A DNA stretch of 64,000 nt from Neorhizobium galegae bv. orientalis str. HAMBI 540 (GTDB lineage Bacteria > Pseudomonadota > Alphaproteobacteria > Rhizobiales > Rhizobiaceae): assembly GCF_000731315.1 (NCBI RefSeq), contig NZ_HG938354.1, positions 1,364,001 through 1,428,000 on the forward strand, written 5' to 3'. The position numbers and the translations under genes were made by a program. The notes under the pieces were generated by a model that saw only the letters and a program-made list of their open reading frames with translations, did no database searches and was not told the DNA's origin. Of this stretch, positions 44,440 through 54,100 are shown piece by piece (the stretch's first letter is position 1; every line of letters starts with the position of its first letter).

Positions 44440-44517
44440 AAGTAAAACTGGCGACCCGAGTCCGGTCGGCTCGCTAGCCCGTCTTGTCCCCAGTCATCTG
44501 CACCCTAGATCCGGCGC

Positions 44518-45804
44518 ATGGACGCCAAGCGAATTACAGGTTCTACCAAATCGGTAACAGCGTCTTCGCGGAAACCTCTGCCGAGGCTGAGCCCAGCCAT
44601 TGTGGAACAGGTCGAGCGCCTTCTAGGCGGACGCACGCGGGATATCCGGCTCAATGGGGACCTGGCCCGGCTTTTTCGCGAACGTTCCTGGCCGCAGACC
44701 GCCAAGATCATCCGCGCGTGGATGATCTGGGTTATCGTGCTCGATGTCCTGACGTTGGGCCTCTACGCGATCCTGCTCCCGACCCAAACCGTGGTGACGA
44801 TGCTGTGGCCGGCATCCCTCCTTCCGCCCGCAGCTCTTGTCGCCGCGATGGTCTTCCTGCGACCGCACGCCTTGTGGCTGCAGGGAGTTATCATTCTCTC
44901 GGCAGTCTTTCTCATTCTCCTGTCCGTCGCTTTGGTAGGTGTTCACGCCGGTGGCGAGTTCTACGAACGCCATCTGACTATCATGCTTTTTGTGGCGGTC
45001 ACCGCCATCATTATATTTCCCATTCCGCTTGGTTGGGCGATAGCGATCAGTGCTTTTGCTCTCGGTATCTATTTTGTTTTTCAACTGCACAATCCGAACA
45101 TCGAGGTGGGAAGTGCTCTGGCCGGAACGCTGTTTTTCGCGAGCGGTGTGGTAGCAACCATCGTTGCCCGACGCACCGCAACGATCCTGGCTCACAAGAC
45201 TTTCCTGCTCGAGTTACGAGATCGAAGTCGCCTCGCGGAGCTAACTGACGCCAATTCCCAGCTGGAACTGCTTGCACGAACCGACCCGCTGACTGGCGTC
45301 GCCAACCGGCGTTCGATGATGGAGACGCTCCATCATTTCTGGAACGCCGACCTTAAACAAACGAGCGGTGCGGCGATGCTGATGTGCGATGTCGACGACT
45401 TCAAACGCCTCAACGATAATCTCGGGCATGCCGAAGGCGACCGATGCCTTGTGAAAGTCGCCGGCATCATCCAAAGCAGTATGAGGGACGAGCGAGACCA
45501 GGTCGCCCGTTATGGAGGCGAAGAGTTTCTTGTCTTCCTCCCGGGCGCCGACGAACAGGAGGCCAGGGTGATCGCCGAGAGGATCCGCAACCGAGTAGAA
45601 GCTGCGTCTCTTCCAAACCCCACCTCTCGCGTCGTTCCTTATGTGACTGTCAGTATTGGAGTGGCGATATTGATGCAAGACTGCGGACTGGTGTCGGCAG
45701 AGCAGCTTCAGCGCCAAGCGGATGCGGCGCTCTACCTTGCCAAAAAGGCCGGTCGCAACTGCCTGGTGGTCCATACTCCAGAGACCGACCAGGCCCCCGA
45801 TTGA
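44518..45804 (+). CDS. membrane-bound diguanylate cyclase (GGDEF)
   Basis: A 428-residue protein. Residues about 65-225 contain six hydrophobic helices (IWVIVLDVLTLGLYAILLPT to GTLFFASGVVATIVA), a MASE-type sensor region. A short coiled coil leads to the GGDEF domain: DPLTGVANRRS, MLMCDVDDFKRLNDNLGHAE, and active-site YGGEEF. The feedback I-site, normally RxxD five residues before GGEEF, reads DERD, so product inhibition is probably lost. It makes cyclic di-GMP at the membrane. It follows the kinase gene by 78 bases in the same direction, so the two may share input or transcript. The ribosome site is weak. Confidence 0.92.
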   Translation: MDAKRITGSTKSVTASSRKPLPRLSPAIVEQVERLLGGRTRDIRLNGDLARLFRERSWPQTAKIIRAWMIWVIVLDVLTLGLYAILLPTQTVVTMLWPASLLPPAALVAAMVFLRPHALWLQGVIILSAVFLILLSVALVGVHAGGEFYERHLTIMLFVAVTAIIIFPIPLGWAIAISAFALGIYFVFQLHNPNIEVGSALAGTLFFASGVVATIVARRTATILAHKTFLLELRDRSRLAELTDANSQLELLARTDPLTGVANRRSMMETLHHFWNADLKQTSGAAMLMCDVDDFKRLNDNLGHAEGDRCLVKVAGIIQSSMRDERDQVARYGGEEFLVFLPGADEQEARVIAERIRNRVEAASLPNPTSRVVPYVTVSIGVAILMQDCGLVSAEQLQRQADAALYLAKKAGRNCLVVHTPETDQAPD

Positions 45805-45894
45805 CCTGCCGGCTCCCGTATCGGGTCTTCATGTCCAAAGACCATGAAGCACGATCGGCGCCGCCCCGACGGCAGCCTGCGGTTCCGGATTTAG

Positions 45895-48093
45895 CTATGC
45901 CGGATCAAAGTCCATAACGGCGACTTCGTGATCCGCGACGGCCGACACCTCGAAAACAAGCTCGGTGCCCTGCTTTATGGCCGGAACAGAGCGGCCGCTT
46001 ACGGTCAGGCGAATGTTAGAGGATACTATTCTCGAGCCGATGCGCAGGCGGACCGTGATCGGACCGACGGGCAGAAGTTCGTCCTGTCGTCCCGGCATTT
46101 TCGCCATGATCAGGCGGTTGTTGAGATGCAGGATATAGCGACCTTGCTGCTCGTAAAGCGCCGGGCTTATGACACCGTGCCCACCTTCGAGCGACACCAG
46201 TTGTCGATCAGCGAGAGCCCAACGGACAGCGTTGGCGATGATCGTCGCATGTTCCGGATGCTCGTCCCGGGCAAAACACCGGTCGAGATCGCCAACCAGC
46301 CAGATTAGCTTGCTGCCGCCAGCCGGCTCGCGGAGCGTGATCATCGGCAGATCCGACCGGGGCTGGCGCATCCAGGAGGTTTCCGGCGGGTAGATCGGGA
46401 AATCGGGAACGAAGGTTGCCAGGACCGCCACGTCATCATCGACGCTGACGACGGGAAGGAAGCCGCCGAACGGGATCGTGTCCGTTTCCTCCAGACCGCT
46501 TAACAGCGGATGGCGTATTCCGACGGCAGCCGGCGCCGTGTTATCCGTCGGGCCATAAAGGGCAGCCCGCAGTTCCGGGACAAGGCGGAGATAGGTATGT
46601 CTTGCGGCGGCCTCGATATCCGGGTTGGCGAGCTCCTGCCCGCCCCGTGACCCGCTGCCGCGGTGCACGCCAAAAAGATCCGCCAGTCCAAAATCTCGCC
46701 TTTGATCGCCTGAACCATCATAGAGGCTGGTTTCGGACGTGGCGATTACCGAGCCACCCGCTTGCGCGAATGCCTTTACGGCGTTCACCTGATCGTCTGA
46801 CATCGCGCCGAGATTGGGCAGAATGAGGACACCCACGCGGCCGATCGCACCAGCCACGTCTTCGGCGTGGATCGGCAAATAGGTGATCCCGGCGCGGTCG
46901 AGAGCACGGATCGCTCCCCTGTAGGGATTCATCGTGCGGTCGTTGGCTTTGTCCTGGCCATGGAAGTCGTGGTTGTCCTGCGACCACACCACGCCCACGT
47001 CGGCCAGCGGCCTGCGATTGAGAAGAATATCCTCATTGGCTTCATGCCAAGAAAAGATCGGTTCTGCGCTTTTATACTGGCGCCGGTCTTCGTGGAGTGA
47101 GCCGATATGGTGCCACCACGGCTGGATGCCCCCGGCAAAGCCGGCCGACGACCATAACCTCACCTCTGCAGCGGGCATGCTTGCGAGCCGGAAGGCCGGG
47201 CTTCCGAGCTGGTATTGCGGCATGCTTTCCGGAATGAGCTTTTCCCAACCGCCCACTTCATGCAACCGCTTGCCCGCTTCCGTATTGTCGGCAAACCCAT
47301 CCACGGGATTGCGGCGCTGGTGGTCGAGCATGACGATTTCGGTGCGCGCGAGAATGGCTTTCAGATCGATGAAACGCGAACTATTGTTCAGCACGTCGCC
47401 GCTGATCATGCCCATCCACCGGCAATGTTTGCCGCCGGCTTTCATCGTGACGGAGTTGTTGAGTTCCCAGATGTCGGTGCGGCGCTGATAGTTCCAGCGC
47501 ACCCATCGCCGATAACGCTCGTCGGACCAGTCTTGAGCAGACGGCAGGTCGATGCCGGCATGAGCGCGGAACTGCTCTGCGCAATGCCGGCAATGGCAGA
47601 TGTTCTTGCGCGGAATACCGGCCCAGCTGTTGTCGGCAAAACCGTCCGGATTGCTGTGTTCTATAATTTCCCGCATGACCTGCGGCAGATATTCCCAGTA
47701 GTAGGGCGAATTGATGCAGGTGACATATTTGTCCGCCTGACGATATGGTTTTCCGGTCGCGTCGACGCAGATCCAATCTGGATGAGCGCGGTAAAAGTCC
47801 TCCGCGACCCGGTTCGAATCCATGCGGGCTATCACCTTCAGCCCCGCTTCCCGTGCATCCTTGACGATTTCGCCGTAGAGGTCCCTTTCCCCAAGCGTGT
47901 GAGCGCGATGATGAAGCGGGAAAACGGAAGGATAGTAGGCAACAATGCCGCCGGCATTGACGATCACGCCTTGGATGCGCGTCCTTTTCCAGTGAGCCCG
48001 CCACCAGGCGCCATCGTAGCGATCGGGATCGATCTCGACCAGGTTGGTCTGTCCCCAACGTGTTGCGGTTCTGTACCAGGGTTCTTCAGCCAT
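45895..48093 (-). CDS. predicted glycoside hydrolase (GHL6-like TIM barrel plus beta-galactosidase trimerisation-like domain)
   Basis: A 732-residue cytosolic protein, no signal peptide. The N-terminal half is a TIM barrel of the hypothetical glycosyl hydrolase 6 kind: IQGVIVNAGGIVAYYPSVFP, LKVIARMDSNRVAEDFYRAH, GFADNSWAGIPRKNICHCRH and RFIDLKAILARTEIVMLDHQ. CHCRHC is a conserved cysteine knot in these proteins. The middle (about residues 395-450) is a class I amidotransferase-like fold as in beta-galactosidase trimerisation domains (VGVLILPNLGAMSDDQVNAV). The C-terminus is a beta sandwich. ATG 48093 has AGGGAGG seven bases ahead. The divergent neighbour is lacI's far end. Substrate not known; alpha- or beta-galactoside or fucoside possible. 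Confidence 0.8.
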   Translation of the reverse strand: MAEEPWYRTATRWGQTNLVEIDPDRYDGAWWRAHWKRTRIQGVIVNAGGIVAYYPSVFPLHHRAHTLGERDLYGEIVKDAREAGLKVIARMDSNRVAEDFYRAHPDWICVDATGKPYRQADKYVTCINSPYYWEYLPQVMREIIEHSNPDGFADNSWAGIPRKNICHCRHCAEQFRAHAGIDLPSAQDWSDERYRRWVRWNYQRRTDIWELNNSVTMKAGGKHCRWMGMISGDVLNNSSRFIDLKAILARTEIVMLDHQRRNPVDGFADNTEAGKRLHEVGGWEKLIPESMPQYQLGSPAFRLASMPAAEVRLWSSAGFAGGIQPWWHHIGSLHEDRRQYKSAEPIFSWHEANEDILLNRRPLADVGVVWSQDNHDFHGQDKANDRTMNPYRGAIRALDRAGITYLPIHAEDVAGAIGRVGVLILPNLGAMSDDQVNAVKAFAQAGGSVIATSETSLYDGSGDQRRDFGLADLFGVHRGSGSRGGQELANPDIEAAARHTYLRLVPELRAALYGPTDNTAPAAVGIRHPLLSGLEETDTIPFGGFLPVVSVDDDVAVLATFVPDFPIYPPETSWMRQPRSDLPMITLREPAGGSKLIWLVGDLDRCFARDEHPEHATIIANAVRWALADRQLVSLEGGHGVISPALYEQQGRYILHLNNRLIMAKMPGRQDELLPVGPITVRLRIGSRIVSSNIRLTVSGRSVPAIKQGTELVFEVSAVADHEVAVMDFDPA

Positions 48094-48224
48094 TAAGTAT
48101 CCTCCCTTGGCCTGCCGGCTTCTTCTGCGATCAACCTCTTGTCTGCCGATCCGCACGGCGCCTCCTCGACGCGCTTGCTCAGATCATGTCCGTCTACCCA
48201 ACAGGTCTTTCGCGCGGCAAGGGT

Positions 48225-49367
48225 TCAGCGATCGTCGCCTGCGGCACGCGTCTGTTGGAGCGCCACGGCCGGAGCCGCAGCATCGTCATCCCGCAGCGGT
48301 TGTGCCCTGCGATCGGTGCTGGCGCGCTTGACGATATCGAAGCCGACGTCAACGATGCGCTCATCGTCCGGCTCGCCGTCCAGCTGTCGGCGCAGGGCAA
48401 TCACCGCGTCGTGTCCGACGGTCCAGCGATGTGTTCTGACACTCGACATGGCGGGCGACGCCGCCTCCATGAAATCCTCGTCGTTGAACCCGGCGATGCC
48501 GAAATCATTCGGAACCGACAAATCGCGGGCCTGGCACTCGAAGAGGGCGCCAAGCGCCAGCACGTCGTTGTTGCAGAAAACCGCATCCATACGGGGCTCC
48601 CTGTTCCAGAGCTCGCTAATCAGTTCCCGACCCATTGCAGGTGTCGAATATTGATGCTTGTCCCAACTGCCCCGCAGCGCGAGCGCGCCAAGATCACCGG
48701 CTGCGTTCGTCAATCGCGGATCGAATATCCCGGCTTCCTCGAGCGCTTCGACGTAACCCGACAGACGCCCTTTCGAACGGCTGTTCATCCAACCGCTGAG
48801 AAAACCGATACGGCGATATCCGACTTCGATGAGATGTCGGGTCATCGCCTTGGCGGCGTTGTGGTGGGAAAATCCGATGATCTTGTTGACCGGATTGTCG
48901 GACAGATCCATGATCTGGATCACCGGGCAGTTGGCTTTTTCCAGCATCCGCCGGGAAGCGGCATTCTGATCAATGCCCGAGACGATCAGGCCGGCCGGCT
49001 TGTGCCGGAGAAGCTCAGCCAGAAGTCGTTCCTCCTCGTCCAGATCGTAACGGGTGTTGCCGACCTGGATGTGCAGCCTCGTATGGCCTATCCCGTCATA
49101 GATGCCGCGCAGTACATCCGCGAAGATGTGCTGAGTCAGGGAGGGAACGAGGACGCCGACCACATCGCTGCGGGTGGATGCCAGGGCCCTCGCATTGAGA
49201 TTAGGCACATAGCCAAGCTCGCGGACAGCGATATCGATCTTTTCGCGCAGCATATCGGAAACCAGCGATGGATCGCGCAAGGCCCGGGAGACGGTAATCG
49301 CTCCCACACCCGCCAGTGCGGCCACATCGGCTATCGTGGGTCTACCGTCCGTCCGGCGTTTCGACAT
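48225..49367 (-). CDS. LacI-family regulator of the glycoside/CoA block
   Basis: A 380-residue regulator with helix-turn-helix PTIADVAALAGVGAITVSRA, a hinge ending NARALAS and a ligand domain (VVGVLVPSLTQHIFADVLRG, IGFLSGWMNSRSKGRLSGY and NDFGIAGFNDEDFMEAASPA), closest in style to gluconate GntR-type LacI members. It has a 30-residue charged C-terminal extension. ATG 49367 has GGAG eight bases upstream. It reads towards the GHL6-like gene and is divergent from the binding-protein gene at 49645, so it probably controls both directions. Confidence 0.92.
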   Translation of the reverse strand: MSKRRTDGRPTIADVAALAGVGAITVSRALRDPSLVSDMLREKIDIAVRELGYVPNLNARALASTRSDVVGVLVPSLTQHIFADVLRGIYDGIGHTRLHIQVGNTRYDLDEEERLLAELLRHKPAGLIVSGIDQNAASRRMLEKANCPVIQIMDLSDNPVNKIIGFSHHNAAKAMTRHLIEVGYRRIGFLSGWMNSRSKGRLSGYVEALEEAGIFDPRLTNAAGDLGALALRGSWDKHQYSTPAMGRELISELWNREPRMDAVFCNNDVLALGALFECQARDLSVPNDFGIAGFNDEDFMEAASPAMSSVRTHRWTVGHDAVIALRRQLDGEPDDERIVDVGFDIVKRASTDRRAQPLRDDDAAAPAVALQQTRAAGDDR

Positions 49368-49644
49368 CTAAGGCTCCATCAAGTGGATGTCCGACGGCGT
49401 CGCATCTGCAGAGATGTTTGCCGCACGGCCATGTTTGCGATGGCTGGAATGATATCCGCCTTGCCCCAGCTAATCCATTTTCTCTGCCGGGCCTTTCGGC
49501 CTTTGTCTCCGCTCATGCTAAAAAATCGCTCTTCAGTGCTTGACGATCCGTCGATGGCAGCGCTACCATCGGATTGCATTGTTCGTCAACCGTCTTGTGC
49601 CGTGGAGGCGGAACAGGGTTCGGTACGCCCAGGGAGGGAGTGAC

Positions 49645-51261
49645 ATGGCAATATCTCGGCGCATGTTTATCGGCAGCACGGCTGCAACTATTGCTGGTGC
49701 AAGCATAGCGACCAGTTTGGGCGGATCTGCTTTCGCACAGGCACCAGACACGCTGCGGCTGGCCTTTGCCGCCCGCGGCGTACGCACCATAGATCCGGCA
49801 CGTTCGATTCAGGGCGCCGACGAATGGGCCATCATTCATATCTTCGACAAACTGGTCGAAGTGCCCCTTGGGCATTTCCCGACCAGCGTCGCCGAGGTCC
49901 AGCCAAGCCTTTCGACCAGCTGGTCGGTGACACCGGACGCCAAGAGTTGGACATTCCAGCTTCGCCAGGGCGTGAAATTCCACAAGGGCTACGGCAACCT
50001 GACGTCAGACGACGTGAAATTCACGTTCGATCGCCTGCGTAACGACAAGGCACTGGGCGGCAACCGCGTCCTGTTCGACAATATCGCGGACGTCAAGGTG
50101 GACGGTCCGACGACGGTGATCTTCACCCTCAACCTGCCGGACCCGCTGTTCATCATGGGTCCGCTCAGCCATTATTCGTCGAGCATCATTTCCCGCAAGG
50201 CGCTCGAGGAAAAGGGTGCGCCGGCCTTCGAAAAGGATCCGATCGGAACCGGGCCTTACCAGCTGGCCAGTGTCGAAAGCGATCCCTCACAGGGCGTGAA
50301 GCTGACCGTCAACAGGGATTATTTTGGAGACGCGCCAGCAACTCCCAATCTTCAGATCCGCTATATCGCCGATACAACGGCCCGGACGCTGGCCCTGTTG
50401 TCCGGCGACGTCCACATGATCGAAGGGGTGCGCGCGCCGGGCTGGGTGCCGTCGATCCAGCAGCGGAATGCCAAGCTGCACTTCGACGTGGCTTCACCGG
50501 GCAGCTTCTTCACAGTGTCGATGAACCTGACTGTCAAACCTTTCGACGATATCCGCGTTCGACAGGCGATTGCCTATCTGATCAATCGCGACGAACTCGC
50601 GAGCGCCATGGCACCGGTCAGCCAGCGCACGTATGGCCTCAATCCGCCGTCGTTTCTCGGCGGTTTCACCGCCGATACCATACCGGCGGCCGTGCGCTAC
50701 GACCACGATCCGAAAAAGGCCAAGCAACTGCTGGCCGAAGCAGGCTTTCCGAACGGGTTGTCTTTCAACGCCTATACCTCGCAGCGAGAAGACTATTCCT
50801 CGGTGATGCTGATCATCCAGGAACAGCTTCGCGCCGGCGGCATGGATATGAAGCTGGACATCAAGGACCACACGGCCTTCCATGCTGACCAGGCGAAGGG
50901 CACCAATACGATGTTCCAGCGCTCGGCAGCCTATCCTCCGGTACCGACCCAGGCGATCATCGAGCAGCTGACGGCCGCCGCTGAGGTCAAATCCGACGGC
51001 TCGGGCGGTCCGAATTTCAGCCACTACGGCGTCGCCATTCCCGGCATCGACGACATGCTGAAGAAAGCGATGCAGGAACCCAATCTCGAGAAGCGTGTGA
51101 AGCTGGTCCAGGAGATCGAGGTCAAGTTCCTGACCGACATGCCGCTCCTGCCGATCAGCGACAACGGCTATCTGGTCGTGCGCGCCGCCAATGTCGACCT
51201 CGGTTACGAACTCAAGTCGGGTTACGCCCACTGGCGTCTGACAAGAGCGAAAATCGGCTGA
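49645..51261 (+). CDS. family 5 solute-binding protein, Tat-exported
   Basis: A 538-residue periplasmic protein with a twin-arginine signal (ISRRMFIGSTAA, cleavage near AFAQAP at residue 34). Family 5 features include PSLSTSWSVTPDAKSWTFQL, DDVKFTFDRLRN, and DTTARTLALLSGDVHMIEGV. A clear paralogue (58070-59671, opposite strand) shares stretches such as IADTTARTLALLSG and MIE.VRAPGWV. AGGGAGG lies six bases before the ATG 49645. It heads a plus-strand run that leads through an unassigned enzyme to DppBCDF. The ligand is probably not a peptide, given the catabolic neighbours. Confidence 0.92.
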   Translation: MAISRRMFIGSTAATIAGASIATSLGGSAFAQAPDTLRLAFAARGVRTIDPARSIQGADEWAIIHIFDKLVEVPLGHFPTSVAEVQPSLSTSWSVTPDAKSWTFQLRQGVKFHKGYGNLTSDDVKFTFDRLRNDKALGGNRVLFDNIADVKVDGPTTVIFTLNLPDPLFIMGPLSHYSSSIISRKALEEKGAPAFEKDPIGTGPYQLASVESDPSQGVKLTVNRDYFGDAPATPNLQIRYIADTTARTLALLSGDVHMIEGVRAPGWVPSIQQRNAKLHFDVASPGSFFTVSMNLTVKPFDDIRVRQAIAYLINRDELASAMAPVSQRTYGLNPPSFLGGFTADTIPAAVRYDHDPKKAKQLLAEAGFPNGLSFNAYTSQREDYSSVMLIIQEQLRAGGMDMKLDIKDHTAFHADQAKGTNTMFQRSAAYPPVPTQAIIEQLTAAAEVKSDGSGGPNFSHYGVAIPGIDDMLKKAMQEPNLEKRVKLVQEIEVKFLTDMPLLPISDNGYLVVRAANVDLGYELKSGYAHWRLTRAKIG

Positions 51262-51427
51262 TCGACGTCGCGTGACTTCCAAACGACGACGCCGACCGGG
51301 AACCCTTCCCGGTTGGTCCGACCACGGCCAATTCAAGACATTCGTTTGCCGGGGGCGAAGGCCGCGGAGCGCAGGTAATCGCCGCCGCATGCAACGACGA
51401 ATGGTTTCATATTCTAAGGATGACGTT

Positions 51428-54007
51428 ATGACTGCACCGACTTCGGTCACCATTGTTCTGCCTGATGCGGATGACGCAGCGTTTCATCCGGTCCGTTGGG
51501 CGGCGACCGAACTGCAGGCGGCCCTTGCCCGCCGCAATGTGCAGGCTCAAATCGCGAGCGCCGCACAATCGGGAACGATCATCACCGTCTCCGGAGCCGG
51601 TCTCCCCGGGAACCCCGACATGGCGGTCGACCTGCCGGAGACACCGGAGAGCTTCGTTCTTACCCGTCAGGGCGATCGCATCTCGGCCTGGGGCTCCGAC
51701 ATCCTCGGACTGGTCTTCGCTTTGACTGAACTCGCCGACCGTGTGCAGTTTGCGTCCGGAGTGGATCTCTTCGAGGGAACCTACCCGCTTCTCGAGCGGC
51801 CATCCGCCCGCGTGCGCAGCATGAGCCGGATGTTTTGCAGCGAACAGGAAGACAAGGTCTGGTTTTACGACCGCCAGCAGTGGCGCGACTATCTCTCGAT
51901 GCTCGCGGCAAATCGGTTCAACCGCTTCTCGCTCGCACTCGGCTTCGGATATAACTATCCCTATCACAACCCCTGGATCACCGACGTCTACTTCTATTTC
52001 CCCTATCCATATCTGCTCGACCTTCCAGGCCATGACGTGACGGTGGTGGAGCTGCCGGAGGACGAGCGCGAGCGGAACCTCGAAATGCTCAAGTTCATCG
52101 GCCGGGAAGCCGCCAGGCGCGGCCTTGAATTCCAGCTTGCGCTGTGGACCCAGCGATATGATTTCGATGATGTGCCACGCGCCAATTATACCGTCCGCGG
52201 CGTCACCAAGGACAATCTCGCACCCTATTGCCGCGAAGCAATCACCACGCTTCTAAAGGAAATACCGGAGATCACCGGCCTTACCTTCCGGGTGCATGTG
52301 GAAGGTGGCATCGCGGAAGGCGAATACGGATTTTGGGAAGACGCGTTCGCGGGCGTTGCGGCTGCCGGCCGGCCCGTTGAAATCGACATGCACGGCAAGG
52401 GTCTCGACCACAAGATGATCGGGATTGCCCGTGACAGCGGCATGCCGATCGCCGCCTCGCCAAAATATCTCGCAGAGCATATGGGGCCGCCCTACCACCA
52501 ATCGGCAATCCGCGAGAAGGAATACCCGCCGGAGGTTGCTCGCAGCGAACGGGAGCAACTGAGCGAGGGGTCGCGAAAATTCCTGCGCTACTCCTATGGC
52601 GATCTGCTGACGGCCGACAAGGACTACAAGGTCATCTACCGCATCTGGCCGGGCACGCAGCGCGTGCTCCTGTGGGGAGATCCCGAATTTGCAGCGGGTT
52701 ACGGCCGCAGCTCGATGTTTGCCGGGTCGGACGGCGTGGAATGGTGCGAGCCGCTGGGCTTCAAGGGCCGCATGGGGACCGGCATTCCGGGCGGACGCTT
52801 CAACTATCAGAAGCAGGGCTATGCCACGCGGTACGACTGGCAGAAATACGACTATCAGTATCGGGTCTGGGGCCGGTTGCTCTACAACCCCGCCGCGCCG
52901 CGCGAAAGCTGGATGCGCTATCTCCAACAGGTCTGCGGCGATGCCGCCGAGGAATGCGAAAAAGGAATGTCCTGGGCAAGCCGTGTTCTGCCGCTGGTTA
53001 CTCTCGCGCATGGGCCATCCGCCTCGAATAACCACTATTGGCCGGAGGTCTACACCAATCTTGCACTCGTCGAAGGCTCCGGTCGACGCGCCTATGGGTT
53101 CGACATGGAAGGTCCGGTTCGGTTCGGCAATGCACCGACATTCGATCCGACGCTGTTTGCCAACGCGCGTGAATATGCCGAACTGCTGCTCGCCGGAGAA
53201 CCATCGCATCGCTTTACGCCGCTGGATGTCGCCGATTGGCTGGATGAGATGGCAAATGGCTGCGAAAGCGAAGTCCTGAAAGCCAACAGCGCGTCCAGCT
53301 TCGGCAGTATTGCCGTCCAGAGAATGCTCATCGATATCCGGATCTGCGCCGGACTGGCGCGGTTTTTTGCAGAACGCTTCCGGGCAGCATGCTGGGCTGA
53401 ACTGTTCGTCGCCACCAAGGTCACGCCGTTGATGGACCGCGTTATCGACCATGCAAGACGTTCGCTGATGGCATGGGAAAAGATTGCCGATATCTCGCGC
53501 GATCTTTACGCCGATGACCTCACCTATGGTCCGCAATCATGGCTGCGTGGATCCTGGCATTCGAGGTTGCCGGAAATGCAGGCGGAAGTGGCAGATCTGG
53601 AGTCGCTCCGCGGCGGCGGTTGCTATGAGAGCGTTGAGGCGAGCCCGAAGGCCGCAGCGGCAATCGCCGCGCTGGAGGCACGTTTTCCGGTTCTGTCCCA
53701 CCCCTCCGGCGTGACCGGTGCGCCGACCTTCAAGCCGGGCGCCGATTTCGAAGTCCTATTCGATGGAAAGGCGGAAGGTGAACCGACCCTGCATTACCGA
53801 CACATCAACCAGGCAGAGCGGTGGAAGTCGCTTCCGATGAAGGACCAGGCCGGAGGTTTTGCCGCCACGGTGCCGGGCAGCTACACCCAGTCGCGATATC
53901 ATCTGCAATATTTCGTCAGCTTCCGGCAAAATGGGCGCTCTTGTCTGTCGCCGGGATTGCAGCCCAACCTGTCCAACGAGCCTTATTTCACGTCGTTACA
54001 AAATTGA
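51428..54007 (+). CDS. large unassigned protein, glycoside-hydrolase-like architecture
   Basis: An 859-residue soluble protein without signal peptide. Residues 1-110 look like the alpha/beta domain that precedes the barrel in GH20, GH67 and GH84 enzymes (HPVRWAATELQAALARRNVQ and WGSDILGLVFALTELADRVQ). A barrel-like region follows (LSMLAANRFNRFSLALGFGY, AARRGLEFQLALWTQRYDFD, ITGLTFRVHVEGGIAEGEYG and PVEIDMHGKGLDHKMIGIAR), then an all-helical part and a C-terminal beta domain. Candidate acids are in RVHVEGG and EYGFWED, but I cannot assign a family. It sits between the binding protein and DppB, implying it acts on the imported compound. ATG 51428 has AGGATG nearby; upstream in-frame codons look non-coding. 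Confidence 0.75.
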   Translation: MTAPTSVTIVLPDADDAAFHPVRWAATELQAALARRNVQAQIASAAQSGTIITVSGAGLPGNPDMAVDLPETPESFVLTRQGDRISAWGSDILGLVFALTELADRVQFASGVDLFEGTYPLLERPSARVRSMSRMFCSEQEDKVWFYDRQQWRDYLSMLAANRFNRFSLALGFGYNYPYHNPWITDVYFYFPYPYLLDLPGHDVTVVELPEDERERNLEMLKFIGREAARRGLEFQLALWTQRYDFDDVPRANYTVRGVTKDNLAPYCREAITTLLKEIPEITGLTFRVHVEGGIAEGEYGFWEDAFAGVAAAGRPVEIDMHGKGLDHKMIGIARDSGMPIAASPKYLAEHMGPPYHQSAIREKEYPPEVARSEREQLSEGSRKFLRYSYGDLLTADKDYKVIYRIWPGTQRVLLWGDPEFAAGYGRSSMFAGSDGVEWCEPLGFKGRMGTGIPGGRFNYQKQGYATRYDWQKYDYQYRVWGRLLYNPAAPRESWMRYLQQVCGDAAEECEKGMSWASRVLPLVTLAHGPSASNNHYWPEVYTNLALVEGSGRRAYGFDMEGPVRFGNAPTFDPTLFANAREYAELLLAGEPSHRFTPLDVADWLDEMANGCESEVLKANSASSFGSIAVQRMLIDIRICAGLARFFAERFRAACWAELFVATKVTPLMDRVIDHARRSLMAWEKIADISRDLYADDLTYGPQSWLRGSWHSRLPEMQAEVADLESLRGGGCYESVEASPKAAAAIAALEARFPVLSHPSGVTGAPTFKPGADFEVLFDGKAEGEPTLHYRHINQAERWKSLPMKDQAGGFAATVPGSYTQSRYHLQYFVSFRQNGRSCLSPGLQPNLSNEPYFTSLQN

Positions 54008-54100
54008 GATTGGCTGTCGGCGGTTTGCTGCGTGAAAATAGCGTGTTCCGGAATGCGAGGAGGCAGGATCGGAACCGCGACCAGGGAGGAGGAACACACC

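Noticed and set aside
47215..49643. Long plus-strand frames (47215-48096 and 48060-49643)
   Set aside because: They are shadows of the GHL6-like and LacI genes on the minus strand; the second also crosses the binding-protein leader.
52253..53536. 427-codon open frame on the minus strand
   Set aside because: It is antisense to the 859-residue gene, with the typical shadow composition and no ribosome site.
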